Shown: positions 13,490-24,232 of the stretch, piece by piece | Numbering within the stretch: position 1 is the stretch's first letter | Layout: each line of letters starts with the position of its first letter | Assembly: GCF_016859285.1 (NCBI RefSeq) | Contig: NC_053409.1 | Span: forward strand, 27,786,539-27,850,538 | Source of the DNA: Xiphias gladius | Lineage: Eukaryota > Chordata > Actinopteri > Istiophoriformes > Xiphiidae | DNA length: 64,000 nucleotides | Reading direction: 5' to 3' | Notes under the pieces: generated by a model | What the model saw: only the letters and a program-made list of their open reading frames with translations | Told to the model about the DNA's origin: nothing | The model's database searches: none | Program-made: the position numbers and the translations under genes

Positions 13490-13533
13490 AGTCAGCGACC
13501 AGAGGAGATAACATGGTTCAACTCTATTTCTAA
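13490..13533 (-). other. traf3: Probable noncoding 5' exon of traf3
   Basis: On the minus strand a polypyrimidine-AG acceptor (ctccttag) precedes about 44 bases that end in a strong donor, CCCG|GTAAGTA. It sits about 0.85 kb upstream of the first coding exon. It holds a short upstream reading frame, ATG to TGA, encoding MLSPLVAD. The exon is inferred from splice signals only. Confidence 0.5.
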
Positions 13534-16100
13534 GGAGCAAAAACAACAACTCAGCCTCTGAACTCTTCAAGTTAACCGTTAATTAACTGATTGGACAAAG
13601 ATTAATCTGACAGATCTGTAAACACAGCATCTGAATCAGGATGATAACCTGGGCCTGGCATTTTGTAGATCACTCTGGACAGAAGCAACTGAAAGAAAAG
13701 AAAAGTAGCGGCACACTGAGAGACGTGATGAAAGACTGCAGCAGAGTGGCCGTTGTTCACAGAAACAGAAACTAAGTGGAATCACAGCAGCAGACAGGGT
13801 TTTCCTCACTGCACAGCAGCTGATTTTGGTTTAGAAACAGCTGAAGAACAGTGTTAAATCTTCAGTGTGATGCTCTGATGTGGACAAGCATCACCTGAAC
13901 TTTTCATTTAAATTGCTAACCAGCTGCAGGGGACTGTGGGATACCGAGGACCAAAGGTACTGGTCATGCATTCATTTCTATCTGACAGAGTTTCCGTTAC
14001 AACCACTGAGGGGAACGTGAGATTGTTAAGAATCTGGTTTTATACAGCCATCAGCTGATGCAAATACAACCACAAGAGCATCAGCTGCAGCAACAAGAAC
14101 AATGTCAACAACAGGATCAGCAGCCACAATAGCAACAGATGTTAGGGCTGTTACTCTTAAATTAAAATTCAAACTTTAGTTTGAAAATGGGAAAAAATGA
14201 AACAATCAAACAGTAATGAGCTGTTTGAATTAAAAATGTTCAGGGTCCGAACTAGTTCACCCTGTGGTCCAGCAGAGGGTGCTCTGAAAACTCACTATCA
14301 GCTTGACCTATTGCTCTATCAGTAAACTGAGCTGATCAATAAAACAGTATTGGTCAGAAAATCAGCAATCTGAAGCCTCAAAGAAGCAGAGTTTGGAATA
14401 TTCTGGGTTCTTGGCTGTAGATGGTAAATTATCAACAAAGATAACTTTTCTACTTTTCACTACACTCATCCTAAGGATTACGTTTGTGAACAGAACATCG
14501 GCCAGAAGAGACAGATTCATACAAAGGAGATGAGGCCGGTGGGCTTTGTTTTAGTATCATAAGCCAACAGATAAAACTTTGTCTGCAGACCCAGTACAGC
14601 TGTTTGACTCCACACAAGGAAATAGAACGATATACTGGGGAGGGCAGGGGGTCTCCTTCTTACGGAAGGTGATGGGTGGGTGCAGATTTAGGGGCTTGGT
14701 TTGGTACATTTGAATTAATTTAGTCAGATTTTGTCTGAATTTGACTTTTCGAAAAAAGTGACCACGGATAGCTCAAGCTGTCACTTTTCACTAAGTACCG
14801 TTCCAATGAATTCAAACTAACATGTCATTCAGTGAGTTTAACACTGGATCACACCAGTCATAATAATACTGTGTCTGACGTAAATGTGTCATGATATCAA
14901 CAGTGTGTTTCTGTATTTACTTCATGATGAGCAAAAACAAGAAAAATAAAAACTGAACAACCATGGTAACTTAACATTGTAACATGAGCGTCAAAAAAAA
15001 CTTTCACCAACAAACCATTGTAATAAACATGTATATGAGCTTTTCTGGTTCATTTGCACTGAAATCATCTTATACTAAACAACATGTGATGAAGGTCACA
15101 TGACTGTGCTTCATTTTAAAGGGTCAAATGCCAGAAAGTATTGATCTGCTAAGTGTGTCTGTGTGTGAGTGTGGAAAAACCCTGTAAATTCTCTGAACTT
15201 TGTCTCTTGTTTTTCAGTCAGAGTGAAACCTCACCTGCTTTCACTTCAGTGTTAACACTTGACTCAGTCAGGTGATTACAGACATGTTCAGGTTCAACAC
15301 AACGAACCTTCTGAAGGAGAACACGTGGAACTATCGGGATCTTTTCAAGTGTTGATCGGAGATGTTTTATTAGAGTCTGTTTCAGTGAAATATAAACAGA
15401 CATTCACAGCTTCTCTGCTGCAACTAACCATTATTTTAATTACTGATTCATCTACTGATTATTTTCTTGATTAATCAATTAATCAATTAGTTAATAAAAT
15501 GCCGGAGAGCAGTGAAACGTGTTCAAACTTCCTTTTTTCTTAAATTTTACATTTAAACATTACATTACATTAAACATTAATTATCAAGAAACTGCTGATG
15601 AATTTTCTGTTGATCAATTAATTGTTGTAGAGTGTTTACACTTGTAGACCTCTGACAGGCATCTATCTGAGCCCCTTCCGTCCCTTGAACAGACGAATAG
15701 TTTATCCTCTGACCTCGGATCAGAAACATATGATGTGATCACATGATTGGTCAGAACAGCCAATCAGTGATATAGATCGACCCTATACCTGCCATGTACA
15801 TTCTTTTAAAAAATCCTACAGTTTATTCAGTGGTTCGTTAGTATGCGAGAATAAAATGAACTGTCATTTTTGAAGAGTTATATATTATTTGTGTGAAATA
15901 TTTAAATTTCCTGGAATAATTAAAAACAAACTAATATTATTAATGTATAAATATAGCACCAGGGATGAAATAACAGGAAACTGTCAAAAATGGAAACTAA
16001 ATTCTGCTGCGAGACGTTCTGCTGTTGGTGGGCAAGGTTCATTAGAGAAATTTGATATTGAGGAGAATTTCCACTCTGACAAGAGCAGACAGTGAAGATG
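13534..16100. other. Long traf3 5' intron, no further gene seen
   Basis: AT-rich sequence with ordinary composition. No recognisable exon or repeat unit apart from the splice-delimited UTR exon just to its left. Confidence 0.4.
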
Positions 16101-16109
16101 TTCAGCAAC

Positions 16110-18850
16110 TGTAAATCACATTACTGTCAGATTTGTTTGTTTGCAATCTGACAATTGACCTAATAGCTGGAAATAATGTGCAAGTATTTTCCCAGGAAAC
16201 ATGAACCCAATCGGCCTGATGGTGGTGCTGTAAATTAAGGCCCAGAAATGCCATTTTCGAAAGGCCATGCCCCTCACACCATAAGTCTGATTGACTTGAA
16301 ATTTGATACACAAGTTCAACTCAATATACTCTACAAAAAGGCCTCCAGAACCATAGAAATCCATCGTGGTGGATTTTCCGTGGATTTCTTTACTTAGTTT
16401 TCAAGATATTGAGCAATAAACTTCACAAGGGGGCAGGGCTTAGCAGGAAATTGTCCCTACCTCATTAACAATTTGTCCAATCATCAGAAATCTTGGTGCA
16501 TATCTCCACGCCGTGTTTAGGAATAGACCCACAAAAGCATTTTGAGCACGACCCATTGGGGGAGCCACAAATATAGACCTGATGGACAGAATCTCACCAA
16601 AATTGGTGAACAAATCTGGAGGCAAAATTTAACCAATATCTTAACTGACGTATTGATTGGTGCATATAGGCGTGGCCTTTTCATCATTATGTGACATCTT
16701 ATGCCTTTGGTCAATTTGCTGTGAGCTGAAACAAGGCAGAGACACGAAATTTTGTACCATAACTGGAAATGATGCCCTAATGCTTCCCATGAAATATGAT
16801 TACAATTGGCCCGGTGGCGGCGCTATAATTAACAGTCAAAAAAGTGAAAAATTCGAAAGGCTGGCGCCCCCACACCGTGAGTCCTATCTACTTCAAATTT
16901 GACTCAAATCTATAACTCAATATACTCTACAAAAAAGTCTCTTGGACCGCAAAAGACCACCATGATGGATTGTCCACCATTTTTAATTTATTAAAAAACA
17001 CATTTTTGACATCTCCTCCTAAACTGTAGATCAGATTGCTACCGAATTGTCTGTAGATCATCATTAGTCCAAGTTTTATAAAAACTTGCATAAAGCTTGC
17101 TGGTATCTTATTTAGTGTTCAAGATATTAACCAATTAACTTCAAAGGGACGGGGTTCAGCAGGAATATGGCCATAACTCATCAACGATTTGTCCGGTCTT
17201 CATAAATCTGGGTACATATCTTCAGGCATGTTTGGGAATACATTGGCAGGCAAACATTTGGGTACTCCGGTCAAAATTTCTGTTACTGTGAATAGCTAAG
17301 CTAGAAGAAGATGAACTGATTTCCAAAAGGCATAAAGGTAAAGTTGAAATATTTCTTTGATATTTAAAGCAATATTACTTTTAATTTCCATCTTTTACTG
17401 TTTCAAAATAACAAAAAAGGACAAGGGCCTGAAACAAAAGTTTGAGCACCCTAAGTCAGTACTTAGTAACGCCCCCTTTGGCCAGGTATCACAAGTATCA
17501 CAGCTTGTGAATGCTTTTTGTAACAGCTAAGAGTCTTTCAGGTCTTGTTTGAGGAATTTTCACCCATTCTTCCTGCAAAACGCTTCTAGTTCTGTGAGAT
17601 TCTTTGGCCGTCTTGCATGCACTGCCTCTTGAGGTAGTCCACAGTGGATTTTGAGGTGTGTTTAGGATCATTAGCCTGTTGTACAATGATGTTTGCTTCC
17701 AAAATTTGTTGGTATTAAATTGAATCTATTCTTTGCTCTACCACTGAAATGTTCCCTGTGCCACTGGCTGCAACACAAGCCCAAAGCCTGATCGATCAGC
17801 ACCCGTAAACAGTTGGACACGTGTTCCTTTCATGAAATCCTGCACCCTTTTTTCCCCTTTGCTCTTGCAGCCAAAAAGTTCTATTCTAACTTCATCAGTC
17901 CACAGGACTTGTTACCAAAATGCATCAGGCTTGTTGAGATGTTCCTTTGCAAACTTCTGAATTTAGTGGTGACGATGCAGGAAAGGTTTTCTTCTGATGA
18001 CTCTTCCATGAAGGTCATTTTTGTGCACAGTAAAACAGTCCAGCACCACTCCAGAGTCTGCTGAATTTTCCTGAGGTTCTTTTGCAGTCAAACGGGGGTT
18101 TTGATTTGCCTGTCTAACAATCCGATGAGCAGTTCTCTCTGAAAGATTTAATGGTCTTCCAGACCTCAAATTGACTTCCATTGTTCCTGTTAACGGCCAT
18201 TTCTTAATTACATGAGGAACTGAGGAAACAGCTACCTGAAGACACTTGTCACAATGATTGTGAACAAGCCATAGCCCTAACAAGCTAATTAAGGTCTGAG
18301 ACCTCTGTAAAAGTTATCTGAGAACTAAAATCCCTCAGGGTGCCCAGACTTTTGTATGGTGCTTTCCTTTCCTTTTTTCACTCTAATATTGTACAAAACA
18401 AAAATAATACATTAGTTTTGCTTTGAATGTTGAAAAGAATGTGTCATTTTTAACTACATACCTTTTAGAGATCAGTTTATCTTGTACTCACCTAACTATT
18501 CACAGTAACAGAAATTCTGACCAGGGGTGTCAAAACTTTTGCAAGCCACTGTAGGTCTTCTAAAGCATTTCAAGCCCAACTCAAAGGGCCGTCACAAATA
18601 CCAAAAACCCAGTGGACATAATTTCACCAATTTAGGTGTGCATGCTCTGGGGGAAAGTATTAACCAAAATTTAAAGTACCATATTAATTTGTGCAAGTGG
18701 GCATGGCCTATCATATATTTTTTCATAACTCAAGATGCCTTTGAGCAATCCCGATCAAACTCACTGGAGACGCCCTGCACTATCTCCTGAATATACACAC
18801 CAAGTTTAATTCAAATCCAATGAAGAGGGAACAAAAGGCGGAATATTGAG
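16110..18850. repeat. Roughly 600-bp tandem repeat, split by a Tc1 insertion
   Basis: Two diverged copies about 596 bases apart share blocks such as ACTCAATATACTCTACAAAA (16318 and 16915), TTCGAAAGG and GGTG...GGCGCTATAATTAA-type sequence. The second copy stops at 17240 and resumes at 18554, exactly where the Tc1 element begins and ends. The repeat is noncoding and of a type that recurs in fish genomes; its family is not known to me. Confidence 0.7.
17241..18551 (-). mobile_element. Tc1-like transposon, degenerate, nested
   Basis: Inverted ends contain TTCTGTTACTGTGAATAG at the left and its complement at the right, with outer parts CATTGGCAGGCAAACATTTG and TTTTGCAAGCCACTG, flanked by TA. Transposase remnants are on the minus strand: 17963-18283 encodes a Tc1 DNA-binding region (RSGRPLNLSERTAHRIV, NPRLTAKE, GLHGRVIRRKP) and 17498-17686 a piece of the C-terminal part. 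Stops and frameshifts make it inactive. Confidence 0.85.
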
Positions 18851-19029
18851 TGAGTGTGTGATTATTGAAATGCTGTGTGTGATTGGTCTCATTCCCTCTT
18901 TAAACAGAATCAAACTGGCTGAAGTGACTTTGATCGGCTTTGTGAAGCCCGACAATATCTTGTTATTGCTTGCGGCTTTAATTTTGGTCAATTGAGCTGC
19001 TTCCTTCTGTTGAGTGCAAAAAGGCTTGA

Positions 19030-19560
19030 ACCCAGAATCACCACTTGCGACAATATTTTTTATTTTTATTCTTATTATTACTATCTCCGCCAAGGAAAAT
19101 ACAGGTGAAAACCTCCTTCTGTCTTTTTAAGACTGTACCAATTGTTGATTTGGTCAATCCTAAAGTTTCTGCCATCTGTCTGATGTTTGTTTTGTTATTT
19201 CAGTCTACTGAGGGACTCCTTCAATTGCATCGACATCTCTTTGGACCAGATACTGAGAGTTCCCACAAAATGCTATCAAAAACTAATTCAACACTTGGCA
19301 TCAACTCCAGACCTTCTATTTGCTTAGTTATTAATTACTTTTGAGCCTCTGAACATGAGGGACTCTGTATAAAAATAACTCTAATTCCTAAACACTTAAT
19401 GCAATATTTTTGTTAAACCCTTCAACTTAAAGCTGAAACTCAACACTTCAATATCATCTTGATGGCTTAATTTCAAATCCATTGTGGTGGTGAACAGAGG
19501 CAAAATTACAGAACTTGTGTCACTGTCCAAATACTTATGGACCTAACTGTACATATACTT
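19030..19560. mobile_element. Tc1-like element fragment
   Basis: The end reads ACTGTCCAAATACTTATGGA at about 19523-19550, the usual terminus of a common fish Tc1 family. The rest is decayed and only one terminus was found. Confidence 0.5.
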
Positions 19561-19682
19561 ATGACAATGTCATATTTCAGTTTTTGTAGACTGTAGAGTG
19601 TAGATTGATGAGGAAAAAATGAATTTAAACAATTTTAGTATAACGCTGCAACATAACTATATATTTATGTATATAAATATAT

Positions 19683-19684
<2 letters not shown>

Positions 19685-19729
<45 letters not shown>

Positions 19730-19745
19730 ATATATATATATATAC
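19685..19745. repeat. (CA)n/(TA)n microsatellite
   Basis: About 22 CA units followed by TATATA. No gene. Confidence 0.9.
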
Positions 19746-22196
19746 TGTATGTTTCTTTTGCAGTAATTCTCGAGTCCAGTTTCTAGACTGATGCCAGATC
19801 TGTTTCTGGGATTGAGCTTTACGCCATTTGAATAAAGAGAAACTGTGTCCTCCTCCTTCAGGATGAGGAAAATATTCAGCTGGGACTTTTCAGACCAACA
19901 TGATTTAAACAGATTATTTTCTATGAATGAACCTGAAGGCCTGAAGCTGTGGTCAACATGGTACTGAACATGTACGACTGTACTAAAAACAAAAGTGTCT
20001 TGTTTCCACACGAGCAGAATCAGATTAAATAAAGCAGCTGTTTTTTGTTTCATCCTCCACAGTTCAACCCAGAACAGACAACGACTCGGTTGCTAAACAT
20101 TCGTTAAGAGATTACAGCGATGGTTTACTGGACACGACTCAGTAATATTCAAATATAATCAGGAGATTCCAAATGTTGCTCTGTGTCTGTGTAACAGCTG
20201 TGTCGTTGGTTATTTCTGCTAGTTTTAGCCAAGGCTTTTTTATTTCATTAAACAAAGTCACATTGATGATGTTTTGACTGTTTTCAGCTCTTACAGACTG
20301 ATTCCCAATAACCATCAGTCCATGAATCAATGAGCCAATCAGGACAAAATAAATCACAAACTATTCTGATTATTTATAATCAGAAATGCCACTCCCAAAA
20401 CCAAAAATCTGAAGACATCACTTTGAAATTGTGGGAAATGATAAACATTTTCATTTTCTGACATTTTATAGACAAAACAGTTCACCGATTAGTAAGAAAA
20501 TAATCATCAGATGGATCAATAATGAAAACAACCTTATTCACATGTCTGAATCCTGGAGGATTGAAGCAGAACTTTTAAGGTGACGAAGTAAAATCAAGAT
20601 ATAATGAGTTTCAGAGTTCACCTTTAGATTCAGACGACTCTGCTCACCTGTCTGTCTGAAAGTGACCTGAAGTCAGCTGCAGATCAGTCACATTGTGTTA
20701 GGGCTGTGATGTGAACAGATACGCAGAGTAAAACCAGATTATTATCCGTTTCCGTTTGTCTCTGATTCAGGGTCAGTGTTCATTAACATCTACACTCTCT
20801 GACTTTGACCATTTCTGTACGTTTTCAATCAAATCACTGATCTTATGATTTGAAAATCACTCTCTTTCAAATTATGATTTGTTATTTTTTGATAGAAAAA
20901 GATAATCTGACCAACCCTGAGATCACACCTGAACCAAAACAAAACTTGATCTGCAAACAAACATGTCAACCTGAAAACAGACAAGGGCTGCAACTAATCA
21001 GTTAATATGGTGATTATTTTCTGAAAAAACTAATTGATCATTTAGTCTTTAACAAGTCAGAAAACGTGAAAAACATCAGCTTCTCTGAATTCAAGGCAAC
21101 GTCTTCAAAAAAAAAAAAAAAAAAGACAGACAAGTCAGTGAGCATCAGATTCGTTGCTGATAAATTTTCTCTTGTTCGTCGAATTGATTTTAATTGTTTG
21201 GTTGATTAGTTGTATCAGGTGTAAAACAGACAGTTACATTTACTGTGTTAACTGATCTGACAGATTTCTGATAAATTATCATCAGACAGAATCACCTGAC
21301 CAGATCTGGATCAGGATCAGGACTGGATAGATGGACAGATGAATTACTGAATGAATTATCTTCATTATCATTTAAACTTTGATTTTCTTCTTAATAAATG
21401 GATGCATTGTTTGTCTATAAAATATAAAAGGTGCCTGATAAAAGTGAGCACAACCCAGGCTGATGTTTTCATGGTGCTGGTTTTATTTGATCAACTGTCC
21501 AGAACCCGGGGACAGATCCATTTACTGTCATGTACAACAAAGAAAAGCAGCAGATCCTCTATCTGAGAGGCTGTAATCTGAAAACATTTGGCTTTTTTTT
21601 CTTGAAAATTGACAGAAACTATTGATTGATTATCAGCATAGTTGCCAATTATTTTTCGGTTGCTCGGCTAATTGATTAATCAACTAATCGTTTAAGCAGT
21701 AGTGTCTATGATCCACTGATAATATGAATGATAATTTACAATGTCAATAAAGAATGTAAAGAAACAGATTAAGATTAACAACAGTAAATTTTATAATGTG
21801 GTAGTGGATATGAGCTTTAGGTGATTTTATGGTTTTAATTTCATTTTCTGCTCTGAGGTTGATTGCTCAGGTCTGACTGTAGTTTTTCTCTCTGTCAAAA
21901 TAAACCGGTGTATTTAATCGTTTATTCATCGTGTCCGCGCTGTCTAACCCTCGAAGCTTGTCTGAGACCCTATCTGTGACACTGTCTGTGACCCTGTCTG
22001 TGACTCTGAGTGAGTGAGCTGATGTCTGATGTAAACACTAACTGATGCTAACTGACTGTTAGCTTCTTTAGCTCCGCGTTTCTCTGGCTGGATTTACAAA
22101 CCGCTAACATACCGCTAATATGTTCTACCACGTTCTACCAGGTTCTGCCAGGTTCGACTGATGTTCTACTGTGTCTCTACTGTCCATGGGACTCAC
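19746..22196. other. traf3 5' intron/intergenic DNA, no gene seen
   Basis: AT-rich sequence without recognisable exons. A poly(A) run is present near 21110. Confidence 0.4.
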
Positions 22197-22460
22197 ATGA
22201 ATCTCCTCCGAAGGCCACAGCTCAGCTCAGCAGTTCCTCGGCTCGGTGGATTCTCTGGATTCAAACCGTCAACCCGCCGCTGCCGCTGTCTCGGAGCCTC
22301 CAGGCCTCAGGAGAACTCCTCATGGTCCGGGTTTAGGTTCGGGATTCTGGTTCAGGGTTCTTTGGGTTCTGTGTGTCCTGAGCCTGTGTGTGAGAGAGAA
22401 GTCACTGGGATCCTGTTCAGAGATCCAGCGGGAGGACTGGGCTGATCACACTGGAAACCC
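22197..22460 (-). promoter_or_regulatory. traf3: CpG-rich candidate first exon/promoter of traf3
   Basis: A GC- and CpG-rich block in otherwise AT-rich sequence. Read on the minus strand it ends in a consensus donor, GATTCAT|GTGAGTCC, at about 22197. It is the only promoter-like block between rcor1 and traf3, and traf3 transcription runs away from it. Its assignment to traf3 is inference; no TATA box was seen. Confidence 0.4.
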
Positions 22461-23289
22461 CCTCCGCAGCTTCCGCCCAGGAAATCCCCCAGATGCCCGT
22501 GGACGGAACCAGACCACCGGGTGGCGCTGTTTGTTGCAGGCTACAGGGACAGAACCAGACCACTGGGGACGTTGTTTAACACAATGAATAATGTGAACTA
22601 CTTCACACGGAATATTCAGAAAGGAAAAGTGAATGTCGGTTCAGTTGTTTAAAAACTGACCCAAATTAAAACTTTATACGTCTGGTACTACTGTCTGATA
22701 AGGCTCCAGTGATAACTGGACTATGTACGTTTGGCTTTGGTTCATGTTATATACTTGTCCCTCTAAATGACCATTTAGTAAATTGGTTTCCTGTCATTGA
22801 AGTGTTTTTTCTGTTTCTGTGTTTGAATATAAACAGTATCTGAGTCTCAGTTTCAGATGGATCTTTAAACCAAACTGTCTGAATCTCTGAGATTTGACTC
22901 ATAACTGGAGCTTTATCATAAAAATCATTGGAGCAGCAGGTAGATTAATTTTCTTAAATTGGAGTTTAATTTAAACTCTGTTTTGAAGTTTCACTGGTAT
23001 TTATTTTTTTAAAGGCTTCTATGAATGTCATTCCAAAGTCTAATTTTTCCATTTCTAACAATTATTTTGTTGTTTTATGTTTTATTGATTTATTCTCTTT
23101 AGCATATTTTCGTTAAGTATTTTATTTCATTGTCTTTGCTTTTATTCGTCTGATTTTACTGAATTACTTTAGTGTCTGAATCTTGTTCCTTTTCCGTATA
23201 AATCACTCTAACTTTTTAAACGTGCTGGTTAAAAGAAAATTATTATTAAATTATGGAAGACTTTCTGAATGATGCTAACAACGTGCTGT

Positions 23290-23665
23290 AAATCATTGGT
23301 TGAAAGTAACTAAGTACATTTACTGAAGAATTGTACCTAAATACAAAATTGAAGTATTTGTGTGTCACTATATACTTTAACCCCACATTAATCCAATGCA
23401 GTTACTTTACAGACTAAAATTTTACACCCAAAAACCTTATCGGCCAATAAAATACGATTAATTTTCATAGATTAAGCTATCTACCTGGATATATAAAGTA
23501 GCTAAAAGCAGCTCCACCTGGAGCAACTCCAACAATAAAATGCTGCTGAAGCTTTCATGACTCAGGATTGTGTAATAATCTGAATTGGGCATTCTGCATA
23601 AGGAGTAATTTTACTTCTGATACTCTGAGTACATTTATTTGATAATACTTTTGTACTCTGTCATG
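23290..23665. mobile_element. Degenerate copy of a fish hAT-type MITE
   Basis: Shares the AACTAAGTACATTTACT start, AAAGTAGCTAAAAGCAGCTCC middle and ACTTTTGTACTCTG end of the intact element at 32.6 kb. Termini are incomplete. Confidence 0.6.
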
Positions 23666-23799
23666 TGATAAAACACATCAAGTTGGAAGACCTTAAACCT
23701 GTTGATCTCTGAAGCTTCAGCTTTGTGAGTGTCTGCGTGTCTGTGTGTGTCCGTTCAAAGCTAACAGTTTTAAAAGAGAAGCTCAAAAAAGAAGAGACC

Positions 23800-24232
23800 C
23801 TTGTGTTTTTTGATGAACTTTGGTTTTATTGTCACTTCTCTAAAATATCCTAAATTCCATAAAACAGGATGACGATACCTGAGTGACATCATCCAACATG
23901 GCTGCCTGGGTTCAAGACCTCCACCCCCCAACACACACCTCCACACACAGAGTGAAAGAAACAAAAAACTCAAAAAAACAGCTGATTTAAAACAAAAATT
24001 ACGGAAAAAAGACATACACCAGGTCCCTCCCACTTTGATTGACAGGTCAGGTCCGATTTCTGATTGGTCCAGAGAGAGCAGTGATGACAGGTGAAAAGTG
24101 ATGGTACAAACATCAAACCCGATCAATCGACTGATCGATAAAAGTTAAACACACTGTAACTCATAAACTGAGAGAATAAAATAAAATTAAATGATGACAT
24201 CATAAAACGGGGGGGGGGGGGGTCAGAGGGTC
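23800..24232 (-). other. rcor1: rcor1 3' UTR with poly(A) signal
   Basis: Between the rcor1 stop at 24233 and about 23810 there is no other gene. An AATAAA on the minus strand (plus-strand tttatt at about 23825-23830) is a suitable poly(A) signal. Ten bases after the stop the transcript would carry a run of 14 C (plus-strand G run, 24209-24222). The end point is inferred from the hexamer alone. Confidence 0.6.

Noticed and set aside
22161-22587. Plus-strand frames of 94 and 113 codons
   Set aside because: GC-rich promoter block of traf3; low-complexity translations without homology, and the splice donor is on the other strand.
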